Assembly (NCBI RefSeq): GCF_030622045.1 | Contig: NZ_CP130886.1 | Coordinates: forward strand, 1,054,001-1,118,000 | Reading direction: 5' to 3' | Length of the DNA: 64,000 nt | From: Planctellipticum variicoloris | GTDB taxonomy: Bacteria; Planctomycetota; Planctomycetia; Planctomycetales; Planctomycetaceae | Shown here: positions 8,455-15,744 of the stretch, in pieces | How the letters are laid out: the number at the start of each line of letters is the position of its first letter | Numbering within the stretch: position 1 is the first letter of the stretch | Translations under genes and position numbers: made by a program | Notes under the pieces: generated by a model | What the model was told of the DNA's origin: nothing | The model's input: only the letters and a program-made list of their open reading frames with translations | Database searches by the model: none

Positions 8455-8482
8455 TCTGGCTCTTGTCTCTCGACCCTCGACA
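8455..8482. repeat. heptamer array, CTSGNCT type, four units
   Basis: Starts TCTGGCT CTTGTCT. The same phrase family recurs at 18299-18333. Confidence 0.75.
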
Positions 8483-8496
8483 GCCTAGCAACGAAA

Positions 8497-8527
8497 CGAG
8501 CCCGACGGACTACGTCCGTCGGGCTCG
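8497..8527 (-). terminator. terminator of the Fe-S carrier gene
   Basis: A perfect 14-bp stem with a 3-base loop, followed on the minus strand by TTTCGTT. It lies 32 bp past the stop at 8559. The core CGACGGAC/GTCCGTCG is shared with two hairpins at 36288-36368. Confidence 0.75.
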
Positions 8528-8558
8528 GGAACTTCGTCAGGTTCTGCGTGAGGCAGAA

Positions 8559-8897
8559 TCAGGCGGAGAAGCTGCTGCCGCAACCGCAGGACTTGACCGC
8601 ATTCGGGTTATTGAAAGTAAACCCGCGACGTTCGAGGCCGTCGTAGAAATCGACGGTCGTCCCGTCGAGGTACAGAGCGCTCTTCTTGTCGACCGCAACC
8701 TTGATCCCGTGCTGCTCGGCGACGTGATCCTTGGCGGCGTCGATCCCGGTGCTGCTGTCAAAGCCCAGCGAGTAGGAAAACCCGCTGCATCCGCCGCTGG
8801 CAACGCCGATCCGCAGCACCATATCGTCGGTGAGATTCTGCTCGGCGATGACGCGCTTGATCTCGCCGGCGGCTTTTTCGGTCAGTGTGACAGACAT
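8559..8897 (-). CDS. A-type iron-sulfur cluster carrier (IscA/ErpA/HesB family)
   Basis: 112-residue protein covering the whole family length. The three cluster-binding cysteines are at Cys37 (GGCSGFSY) and Cys104/Cys106 (SCGCGSSF). A-type carriers take iron-sulfur clusters from a scaffold and pass them to apo-enzymes in the cytosol. No isc or suf genes are nearby, so it is a stand-alone carrier, and whether it is IscA-, ErpA- or SufA-like cannot be told. The ATG is preceded by a strong Shine-Dalgarno (GGAG and AGGAAG) and by a TATAAT-containing promoter. A terminator hairpin follows. Confidence 0.9.
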   Translation of the reverse strand: MSVTLTEKAAGEIKRVIAEQNLTDDMVLRIGVASGGCSGFSYSLGFDSSTGIDAAKDHVAEQHGIKVAVDKKSALYLDGTTVDFYDGLERRGFTFNNPNAVKSCGCGSSFSA

Positions 8898-8966
8898 TGC
8901 TTCCTATCTCCTCAACAGGCCGTGCGGACCCGACACGGATCGCAATTCACAGATTCGGCTGTCGAA

Positions 8967-8995
8967 ATTATACGCAACTCCGGGATTCTGCAACA
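8967..8995 (-). promoter_or_regulatory. promoter of the Fe-S carrier gene
   Basis: A perfect TATAAT (8967-8972 read on minus) with TGTTGC 17 bp upstream, 70 bp before the start codon. Confidence 0.65.
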
Positions 8996-9169
8996 GGGGG
9001 AGCAGATCCTGAGAGAAATGATTTGCCAGGTTCGTCGCAGTCGCGCGCAAACATCTGAAGAATATATACTTACGAATAATCACCCGCCGGCAATCTTTCG
9101 AAGTGCCGGCTCACCGGCTTCCGCACGCCTCACCAGCAGGCCTCATCAACTCTTCACCGGGACAGGCGC

Positions 9170-9198
9170 TTGCAGGTCCGCCGGGACTGGCGTACGCT
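9170..9198 (+). promoter_or_regulatory. promoter of the secreted protein gene at 9280
   Basis: TTGCAG, a 17-bp spacer, then TACGCT. The gap 8898-9279 otherwise shows only the divergent promoter at 8967-8995. Confidence 0.5.
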
Positions 9199-9279
9199 GC
9201 CCCGTGAACGGGAGGACCGCCGCGCCGAGGTCGCAGCCTTCCCGTGGGGAATTTCGAGCACTTCCGGAAGGAATTGTCG

Positions 9280-10428
9280 ATGATGCGTTTCCGAGAGGGA
9301 CTGGCTGCCGTCCTTGTGCTGGCCTGCGCCGCGACAGGAGTCCGAGCCGACGTTGCTGGGGCGATTGCATCCATCAAGGCCGTCGACCATGCCGGCAAAG
9401 GCCACAAAGCTGCGGTCGCTGCGGTCCAGGAATTGTCCAAGGCCCCTCCCGCCGAACTTCCGGTCATTCTCACGGCGATGACCGGCGCCAATCCTCTGGC
9501 TGCGAACTGGCTCGCCGGGGCCTTTGAGGCCATCGCCGATCGCGAGTTGAAACAGGGGGGCAAGCTCCCGGCGGATGCTCTGGAACAGTTCGTCCGTGAT
9601 ACGAAACAGGATGCTGCGGCCCGCCGTCTGGCCTACGAGTGGCTGCGGAAAGTCGATCCGGCGGTGGAAGACCGGCTGATCCCCGGCATGCTCAAGGATC
9701 CCGGCTCGGCGTTCCGCCGCGACGCCGTCCAGCGACTGATTACAGCCGCCGAGGCCAAGCTGGCCGCCGACGAAAAGGAGGCCGCGAAGGCGGGTTTTCA
9801 GGAGGCTCTGCAGGGGGCTACCGATGACGATCAGGTGAAGGCGATCGTCAAGCCGCTGAAGGAACTGGGGGTCGATGTCGATCTGCAGCAGCACTTTGGC
9901 TTTCTGACCCGCTGGAAGCTGATCGCTCCGTTCAACAACGTCGGGCTTGTCGGATTTGATACGGTCTATCCCCCCGAGAAAGAACTGAAGTTCGACGCGA
10001 AGTACGTCGGCAAGGAAGACAAAGATGTCGCCTGGACCGATCACGCCACGACCGACGAGTACGGCGTGGTCGACCTCGCGAAAGCTCTCTCCCCGTTCAA
10101 GGGAGCCGTTTCCTACGCCGCCACCGAGTTCAACGCGCCCCAGGCGGAAACGGTCGAGCTGCGGCTCGGCACGCCGAACGCCTGGAAACTCTGGGTCAAC
10201 GGGGAACTGGCGTTTGCCCGCGACGAATATCACCGCGGGACCCGGCTCGACCAGTACAAGGTGCAGGTGCACCTGAAGCCGGGCCGGAATGTCATCCTGT
10301 TGAAGGTCTGCCAGAACGAGCAGACCGAGGACTGGGCTCAGGACTGGAAGTTCCAGATTCGCGTCAGCGACAGCTCGGGAGCCGCGATTCTGCCTGCCGG
10401 CGACAAAGTTTCGTTCCTCGAAAGGTGA
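9280..10428 (+). CDS. secreted protein with alpha-helical repeats and a C-terminal jelly-roll-like domain
   Basis: 382 residues, function not recognised. A signal peptide (MMRFREGLAAVLVLACAATG, cut after VRA) leads into about 200 residues of Ala/Leu-rich helices resembling HEAT-type repeats. The C-terminal part holds ETVELRLGTPNAWKLWVNGE and a strand block ending LKPGRNVILLKVCQN. That layout is common to Planctomycete accessory domains resembling carbohydrate-binding jelly rolls. ATG 9280 is supported by GGAAGGA seven bases upstream. It is followed, 86 bp on, by a PQQ-propeller gene, so the two may form an exported pair. Confidence 0.65.
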   Translation: MMRFREGLAAVLVLACAATGVRADVAGAIASIKAVDHAGKGHKAAVAAVQELSKAPPAELPVILTAMTGANPLAANWLAGAFEAIADRELKQGGKLPADALEQFVRDTKQDAAARRLAYEWLRKVDPAVEDRLIPGMLKDPGSAFRRDAVQRLITAAEAKLAADEKEAAKAGFQEALQGATDDDQVKAIVKPLKELGVDVDLQQHFGFLTRWKLIAPFNNVGLVGFDTVYPPEKELKFDAKYVGKEDKDVAWTDHATTDEYGVVDLAKALSPFKGAVSYAATEFNAPQAETVELRLGTPNAWKLWVNGELAFARDEYHRGTRLDQYKVQVHLKPGRNVILLKVCQNEQTEDWAQDWKFQIRVSDSSGAAILPAGDKVSFLER

Positions 10429-10430
10429 GT

Positions 10431-10489
10431 GTTTCGAGTTTGAGATTTCGGATTTGTTACGGATTTCGTGCTTCGAATTTCGGATTTCT
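10431..10489 (+). repeat. heptamer array, GATTTCG type, about eight units
   Basis: Two in-phase blocks (10431-10457 and 10462-10489) separated by four bases, with units such as GATTTCG, TGCTTCG and AATTTCG. It begins two bases after the stop of the preceding gene and fills the gap before the PQQ gene. Confidence 0.75.
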
Positions 10490-10514
10490 CTCCGCTCGCG
10501 CAGGAGCCCCGGAT

Positions 10515-11723
10515 ATGCGATTTCTCGCCTTCGGTTTGAGTCTCACTCTGGCGGTCTCGGCCGCCAATGCCGCTGACTGGCGTCAGTTCCGCGGCAGCGA
10601 TACGACGGGCGTTGCCGACGGCAAGGCTCCGCCGACGTCGTGGGAAAACGGGGAAAACATCGCCTGGAAGCGGGAGCTGCCGGGGCGCGGACTGTCGACG
10701 CCAATTGTCGTCGGCGACAAGGTCTTCGTCACCGCCTGCACCGGCTACCTGCAGGACCGGCTCCACGTGCTGTGCTTCGACGACAAGTCGGGCGATCTGC
10801 TCTGGGAGCGGCAGTTCTGGGCGCTCGGTCGGTCGACCGGCCACCCGAAGATGAGCAACGCCACGCCGACGCCGGCCAGCGACGGCCAACGCGTTTTCGC
10901 ATTCTACTCCAGCAACGACGTGATCTGCCTCGACCTCGACGGGAACCTGCAATGGTTTCGGGCGCTGACCTGGGATCATCCGAACGCCAGCAACAGCCTC
11001 GGCATGTCGTCATCGCCGATCGTCGTCGGCGACACGCTGGTCGTGCAGTTCGAAAACGACAGCGATTCGCTGGCGACCGGGCTGAATGTCGAGACCGGCG
11101 AATCGCGCTGGACGTCGCCCCGTCCCAAAAAAGCCAACTGGACGTCCCCGGTGGTGCTGCCCGGCAAGACGCGAGCTGATGACCTGGCGCTGCTCCAGTC
11201 CTCCGCCGGGCTGGCCGCTGTCAAACCGCTGACCGGCGAGGTCGTCTGGCAGTACACCGACGGCGCGAGCACGATTCCTTCATCCGTGGTCCATCACGGG
11301 TTGGTCTACATCCCTTCGAACGGGATTACGGCCATCCGCCCGCCCGTCGACAGCGCCAGCGTCGAACAGCTCTGGCGGGGTGAAAAACTTCGCCCCGGCA
11401 CCGGCAGCCCTACGGTTTATCGCGATAAAATCTTTGTCATCAATTCCGCCGGCGTGCTGATCTGCGCCAGCCTCGAGAATGGCGAAGTCGCGTGGCAGAC
11501 CCGGGTCGAAGGCCCCTTCAGCGCGACCCCCGTCGCGGCGGGCGACAATCTCTACCTGTTCAATGAACGCGGGCTCGGTCAGGTGGTCAGCATTGCGGGC
11601 GAGAAAGGGGAAGTCGTCGGCAAGGGCGATCTGGGCGAGACGATTCTCTGCACCCCCGCGGTCGCCAACGGAGCGATCTATACACGCAGCGACAATCACC
11701 TCTGGAAGATCGCCGCCCCGTGA
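10515..11723 (+). CDS. PQQ-binding-like beta-propeller protein
   Basis: 402 residues with a signal peptide (cut after ANA) and repeated propeller blades. Typical motifs are DWRQFRGSDTTG at the mature N-terminus, LCFDDKSGDLLWERQF and repeats of the form V-x-C-L-D-x-x-G-x-x-x-W. The fold is shared by quinoprotein dehydrogenases and BamB, but no CxxCH and no disulfide ring typical of alcohol dehydrogenases is seen, so an enzymatic role is unproven. ATG 10515 is preceded by CAGGAG eight bases away. A second member of the same family is at 49989-51296. Confidence 0.8.
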   Translation: MRFLAFGLSLTLAVSAANAADWRQFRGSDTTGVADGKAPPTSWENGENIAWKRELPGRGLSTPIVVGDKVFVTACTGYLQDRLHVLCFDDKSGDLLWERQFWALGRSTGHPKMSNATPTPASDGQRVFAFYSSNDVICLDLDGNLQWFRALTWDHPNASNSLGMSSSPIVVGDTLVVQFENDSDSLATGLNVETGESRWTSPRPKKANWTSPVVLPGKTRADDLALLQSSAGLAAVKPLTGEVVWQYTDGASTIPSSVVHHGLVYIPSNGITAIRPPVDSASVEQLWRGEKLRPGTGSPTVYRDKIFVINSAGVLICASLENGEVAWQTRVEGPFSATPVAAGDNLYLFNERGLGQVVSIAGEKGEVVGKGDLGETILCTPAVANGAIYTRSDNHLWKIAAP

Positions 11724-11759
11724 TTCCGTCCCCGATCCCTGCCATGTGAGACGGCGATT

Positions 11760-12170
11760 GTGCAGCCTCCGCTCGGATTTCTGCTGAATGTCGGAGCGGT
11801 GGCTGCTGGTGGAGCCATTGGCGCCAGCCTGCGGTTTCTGACCAGCGCCGCCCTCCACCGGGTGCTGCTGGTCTACCCCGGCGCGGCGACGCTGCTGGTC
11901 AATGTCGTCGGCAGCCTGCTGATCGGCCTCGTGCTGGGAGGGCTGCCGCCGGCCTGGCTGAGCGACAGGGTCCGGATGTTTCTGGTGACCGGAATCCTCG
12001 GAGGGCTGACGACGTTTTCGTCGCTGGCCTGGGAAACGGTTTCGATGTCGCAGACCCATTCGGAACGCTGGCTGGGGGTGGCCCACCTGGCCGCGAACCT
12101 GGTGCTCGGATTGGCGGCCGTGGTTGCAGGCGAGCTGATCGCCCGCGCGATCCGCGGCTCTGTGGCGTGA
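11760..12170 (+). CDS. crcB: fluoride channel CrcB/FluC
   Basis: 136 residues with four hydrophobic helices, full length for the family. GGAIGASLRF (Arg25) in helix 1, LLVNVVGS (Asn48) in helix 2 and GGLTTFSSL (81-89) in helix 3 are the family's signature. The Thr-Thr-Phe-Ser run contributes to the fluoride pathway. It works as an antiparallel dimer that lets fluoride leave the cytosol. The only workable start is GTG 11760, just 36 bp after the previous stop, so it may be co-transcribed with the PQQ gene. There is no room for a fluoride riboswitch. Confidence 0.92.
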   Translation: MQPPLGFLLNVGAVAAGGAIGASLRFLTSAALHRVLLVYPGAATLLVNVVGSLLIGLVLGGLPPAWLSDRVRMFLVTGILGGLTTFSSLAWETVSMSQTHSERWLGVAHLAANLVLGLAAVVAGELIARAIRGSVA

Positions 12171-12368
12171 GAACTCGACGCCGAATCGGCCTGCCCGATT
12201 TGGAAGCAAGGCCGCCCGCGCGGCTGGCATCAGGTCCGCGATTCCGGCCTTCAGTCTCGCCGTAATGTGCTTCTTGCCAATCGGTTGCGGCATCGCCGAA
12301 GGCGCCGCCGCAGTCGCCGGCACAGGATTTCCTCTCCGTGGCTTCTCGCACTGGAGAGGGGACACGGA

Positions 12369-12563
12369 ATGCGCGTCGGCGAAGTCTGTTGCTGGGTTGT
12401 GCTGGCTGCCTGGCTTCCCCCGGCGCTTGCCGCCGAGGTGACCGCTCCGATTCTGACTGAACGGCACCAGCAGGGCTGGCGGGTCGTCGAGACTCCCAAT
12501 TTTCGCTGCTGGAGCCAACTTGGCTCGGCGGAGGCCCGCGAGCTTGCGAAGTCTGGCGAATAA
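12369..12563 (+). pseudogene. truncated secreted protein, N-terminus only (peptidase MA/DUF1570-like)
   Basis: From ATG 12369 the frame encodes a clean signal peptide (CCWVVLAAWLPPALAAE), then WRVVETPNFRCWSQLG and AEARELAKSGE before TAA. The Trp...Thr-x-Asn-Phe-Arg / Ala-x-Glu-Leu-Ala arrangement is the usual start of large Planctomycete peptidase-MA-like (DUF1570) proteins, which continue for several hundred residues. A +1 frame after the stop reads LRDAWLTASRR, as if a frameshift preceded a deletion. Only 72 bp remain before the convergent photolyase gene. I read it as a decayed 5' remnant. Confidence 0.55.
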
Positions 12564-12635
12564 CGCTTCGCGATGCCTGGCTGACTGCCTCCCGCCGAAC
12601 ATCCCCGGAATCCGCACGACGCGTCATCTCTTCGC

Positions 12636-14108
12636 TCAAGGTCCGTAGCGATCCAGGTAGCCCTTTACAGGGAGCTTCCGGGCGGTGTTCTCCGAACTCA
12701 TGTAGCGGATTTTGCCGAAAATCGGACGTTCCGGCCCCCAGGCCCGATCGTAGCGCCCGAAGACCCAGAAGATCCCGGAGTATGAGTTCGGATTCCGACC
12801 GTCGACGGCGTACTTGTTGTTGAGGTGAATCAGCGTCTCGACCGCCTCTTCCGGCGAGGCCGACCATTCGAGCACCTTTTTCCCCCACAGCATCCGCAGG
12901 TAGTTGTGCATTCGACCTTCTCGCACGAGCTGTCGCTGGGCGGCGTTCCACAACTCGTCGTGAGTTTCCGCTCCTTCCAGTTCGTCCGCCGAATAACGCC
13001 ACGGTCGTGGATCGCCCGCGTGCTCCTGCAATGTCCGCCGCGCCCATTCGGGCAGCGATCCATACTGGTCGAAATCGCTGCGGTGGGAGCACATGTTGAA
13101 ACCCAGCTCGCGCCAGGTGATCAGTTCGTCCAGGAACGATTCGGCCTCGGGACTCATCATCCACCAGCCCTCGCGGCTCCCCGACGCTTTGGCTGCCAGA
13201 CGCTCGGGAGTCCAGTTCTCGCGCTGCGTGATCGCCACGAAAATCTCGTGAGCGCCGATGTGCCCGAAGTGCAGATAGGGCGACAACCCGCTCGCCGCCT
13301 CCTGATCGGGATCGTTTCGATGCTCCGCGTACCGATTCAGTCGTGACTCCAGAAACGTCCGCAGGACTTTTCGCCCGGCCGCTTCACCTCCTGGAAAGGC
13401 CGCAGGACCGACCGAGTGATCGATCGGAATGCCGGCCAAGGCGGCGGGATCGCCCCTCAGCAGCAAGTCATCAACGGTCGACAGTTCTCGAATCGACTGA
13501 GGCAAGAGGGATTCGGCGAATCGGGGCAGGTCCCGCCCCCGGAATGGATCGAACTTTGGGAACTGGCCGAGGTGCGCGGGCAGATTCTTCTGCAAGAACC
13601 GACGGAACGCGTAGGCCGTCGGAAACACCTGGTCCGTCCCGCGCATCGGAAACAGACCATTCCCGTCGACCGCTTCCATGCGGACCGGACAACGGGCCGC
13701 CCCGGCCTCCAGCATCTGCGGCAGAAAGTAACAGGGAAAGTCGTCCGCCACGACGACGCACGCTCGCCGCGTCAGCTCATCGAAGATGACTCGCGCCGCC
13801 CCGGGCATTCGTTCAACAGACGGCAGATACCCCGCACCGACCTCCTTGAGCCGCGCCTGCTGATCCCGCATTCCCTGCAGCACAAACGCATGAAACCGGT
13901 CGGAGTTCCAGCGCCCGCGGCAGCCGATCGGCTCGAACACCAGCAGCGGCTTCTGCAGAGCCTCGCACCAGTCGACCGCCCGCTGCAGCGCATAGTTCCC
14001 GTGCGTCCGTCGGGCCGTCGTCATCCAGTAAAGGACGTATTCGCCGTCCGATCGCGTCTGTCGCAGATTGGCCTGGCGGAGTCGCAGCTCCGGAACGGAC
14101 GATTTCAA
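12636..14108 (-). CDS. deoxyribodipyrimidine photolyase, class II
   Basis: 490 residues. The N-terminal half is the photolyase alpha/beta domain (YVLYWMTTARRTHGNYAL, as in class II enzymes). The C-terminal half carries the FAD-binding core with GLSPYLHFGHIGAHEI, LDELITWRELGFNMC, LRMLWGKKVLEW, and NPNSYSGIFWVFGRYDRAWG near the end. The enzyme uses reduced FAD and blue light to split cyclobutane pyrimidine dimers. The start is TTG 14108 with GAGG seven bases upstream, and no ATG precedes the conserved domain. It is the last gene of an operon behind a VOC protein and a sigma factor, opposite a CarH-like regulator. Confidence 0.9.
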   Translation of the reverse strand: MKSSVPELRLRQANLRQTRSDGEYVLYWMTTARRTHGNYALQRAVDWCEALQKPLLVFEPIGCRGRWNSDRFHAFVLQGMRDQQARLKEVGAGYLPSVERMPGAARVIFDELTRRACVVVADDFPCYFLPQMLEAGAARCPVRMEAVDGNGLFPMRGTDQVFPTAYAFRRFLQKNLPAHLGQFPKFDPFRGRDLPRFAESLLPQSIRELSTVDDLLLRGDPAALAGIPIDHSVGPAAFPGGEAAGRKVLRTFLESRLNRYAEHRNDPDQEAASGLSPYLHFGHIGAHEIFVAITQRENWTPERLAAKASGSREGWWMMSPEAESFLDELITWRELGFNMCSHRSDFDQYGSLPEWARRTLQEHAGDPRPWRYSADELEGAETHDELWNAAQRQLVREGRMHNYLRMLWGKKVLEWSASPEEAVETLIHLNNKYAVDGRNPNSYSGIFWVFGRYDRAWGPERPIFGKIRYMSSENTARKLPVKGYLDRYGP

Positions 14109-14138
14109 CGACAGACCTCGCTCTCGGACTCCGACCGT

Positions 14139-14465
14139 TCAGGCCTGACCGCACGACTCGGGCGACATCAGCTCAACCACGTTGCCTGACGGATCGCTGA
14201 TGTAGATCGACTCCGTGCCGTCCCGGTGCCGCTTCAATGTGCCGTACTTGTGCGCCGCAGGGGTCACGAATCCGATGTGCGGCGGATGCTGCTCCGGCAG
14301 GACCAGCGCCAGGCTGACATTTCCAAACTTCAGCATCGCCCAGGTCGCGTCCTGGTAAGTGATCTCGCAACGGAACGTCTCGCGATACCACTCCGCCGCC
14401 TCGGCAATGTTCTGCACGGAGATCGCAATGTGATGCAGCGAATCCAGCGACGATGACGAGTCCAT
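14139..14465 (-). CDS. VOC (glyoxalase/bleomycin-resistance fold) protein
   Basis: 108 residues, one VOC module of two beta-alpha-beta-beta-beta units. It opens with LHHIAISVQNIAEAAEWY (His10/11 as first metal-ligand candidate), has SLALVLPEQHPPHIGFV in the middle, and ends with SIYISDPSGNVVELMSPE, where the Asp-Pro-x-Gly-Asn-x-x-Glu motif supplies the last ligand. Function within this superfamily cannot be read. AGGAG lies eight bases before ATG 14465. It is 30 bp upstream of the photolyase and 64 bp downstream of the sigma gene, all minus, so it is probably transcribed with both. Confidence 0.8.
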   Translation of the reverse strand: MDSSSSLDSLHHIAISVQNIAEAAEWYRETFRCEITYQDATWAMLKFGNVSLALVLPEQHPPHIGFVTPAAHKYGTLKRHRDGTESIYISDPSGNVVELMSPESCGQA

Positions 14466-14529
14466 GATCGATCTCCTGCGAGGGTGCCGAAGGCCCCGGC
14501 GACCGCAGCGGCAAGTCGCCCGGCGCCGC

Positions 14530-15543
14530 TTACACTTCCAGCATACTCGGTTCGAGATTCATTGAGGACTGCAGCTCGCCCGCCAGTTCCCGCAGCTTGC
14601 CGATCGCCCGGATCTGCAGTTGCCGGACCCGCTCTTTGCAGATCCCCAGTTCCCGGGCCAGCACCTGCAGCGTCGGCGCGACTTCGCCCGTCTCCAGACT
14701 GTAGCGGGCCTTCAGAATTGTTATCTCCCGTTCGCTCAGGCGATCTCGCATCCGCTCAACCAGCGCCTCGAACAGCACCAGATCCGCCGGCCCCGCCTGA
14801 TCGGCGTCCGGCTCCGGCTGCGGCGCGGTCTGGATCAGTTCGGGGGCGGCGAATGTCAGCCGAGCCCGCTCCTTCTGCCGCCGATCCATCCGGCGGAAGA
14901 ACGTCCGGCGGATCGCGTGCGTCGCGTAGGTGCTGAACCGGAACCCCCGACTGTAGTCGAACTTTTCCACCGCCTGTACCAGCGTCAGATTCCCGTCGCT
15001 CACCAGATCGTCGAAGCCATGCTCCGCGTCGGCGTATTTTCGCGCGTTGGCGACGACCAGCCGCAGATTCGCCTGCACGATCTGATTCCGGACCAGCGCC
15101 GCATCGGCCAGCAATTGCTCGATGCGTTCAATCTTCGCTCGAGACGGACGGCTCGCTTTGAGCGAGGCCTGCTCCCGGCGCGCCAGCCATTTGAGAAAGT
15201 TGTACTTCCGGAAGAGCTGCCGCTCGCGGACCGGAGTCAGCAGCGGCGTCCGATAGAGAGACGCCAGATAGGCGGGAATTCCCTCTGGAACCGTCGTCGA
15301 CTTTCGGCCGCTGTCGAGCGATTCCTCCAGATCGATCGTCTGAACGGCCTCCGCATCAAGCTGGCCGAACTCCGCGCTGGGAATGAACTGAATCTCGCGA
15401 TCCAGCAGTCGTTCGGCCCGTTCGCGCAGGTTCCGGGTTGTCGGCTCGACTTCAACCGCCATCGCGTCGGGCAGACTCTCGCGTGCGGCATTCGGTAACG
15501 AAACCACTGCCTGACGTCGAAAGTGAGAAGTGGTAGCGACCAT
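14530..15543 (-). CDS. sigma-70 family RNA polymerase sigma factor (RpoD-like, non-ECF)
   Basis: 337 residues. A region 1.2-like segment lies at 89-118 (IPAYLASLYRTPLLTPVRER). Region 2 is at 153-222 (QANLRLVVANARKYAD, then YSRGFRFSTYATHAIRRTF for -10 recognition). Region 4 is at 262-322 (LSEREITILKARYSL and LARELGICKERVRQLQIRA, the -35 helix-turn-helix). The linker between regions 2 and 4 is short and Pro-rich, so it is an alternative rather than a housekeeping factor. ATG 15543 has GGAGC seven bases upstream. It leads the VOC/photolyase operon and diverges from the B12-fold regulator, suggesting a stress or light regulon. Confidence 0.87.
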   Translation of the reverse strand: MVATTSHFRRQAVVSLPNAARESLPDAMAVEVEPTTRNLRERAERLLDREIQFIPSAEFGQLDAEAVQTIDLEESLDSGRKSTTVPEGIPAYLASLYRTPLLTPVRERQLFRKYNFLKWLARREQASLKASRPSRAKIERIEQLLADAALVRNQIVQANLRLVVANARKYADAEHGFDDLVSDGNLTLVQAVEKFDYSRGFRFSTYATHAIRRTFFRRMDRRQKERARLTFAAPELIQTAPQPEPDADQAGPADLVLFEALVERMRDRLSEREITILKARYSLETGEVAPTLQVLARELGICKERVRQLQIRAIGKLRELAGELQSSMNLEPSMLEV

Positions 15544-15580
15544 CGGCACAGCTCCGAAAAGTGAGACTCTGCGGCCATTG

Positions 15581-15651
15581 ATTCGTTCAAATCGTGCACG
15601 AGCGTTATACGGCAGTGCCCACCAAAAGCACAAGTGAAATTCGTCCAAATC
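15581..15651. promoter_or_regulatory. direct repeat ATTCGTYCAAATC, candidate operator pair
   Basis: Two 13-bp copies (15581-15593 and 15639-15651) differ at one base and are spaced 58 bp apart, in the 201-bp gap between the sigma and MerR-like genes. They flank the putative sigma-gene promoter, so a regulator bound at both could loop or block it. Confidence 0.5.
15604..15633 (-). promoter_or_regulatory. promoter of the sigma/VOC/photolyase operon
   Basis: On the minus strand TTGTGC, an 18-bp spacer and TATAAC, 60 bp before the sigma start codon and between the two ATTCGTYCAAATC repeats. Confidence 0.5.
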
Positions 15652-15689
15652 ATTCATTTCGCCATCCAATCCGGTGGCCGGCCCTGGAA

Positions 15690-15726
15690 CCGCGGCATTG
15701 AAAGCCGCGGCTGAACTTCTTAACGT
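15690..15726 (+). promoter_or_regulatory. promoter and inverted repeat before the MerR-like gene
   Basis: CCGCGGC (15690-15696) and GCCGCGG (15704-15710) form a 7-bp inverted repeat. The seven bases between contain TTGAAA, a -35 candidate, with TAACGT 17 bp further as -10. A protein on this repeat would cover the -35, as expected for autoregulation. Confidence 0.5.
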
Positions 15727-15744
15727 CTTACTCCGCAGAGAGTT

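Noticed and set aside
11724-11759. Fluoride riboswitch before crcB
   Set aside because: Only 36 bp separate it from the PQQ gene, too short for the aptamer plus expression platform.
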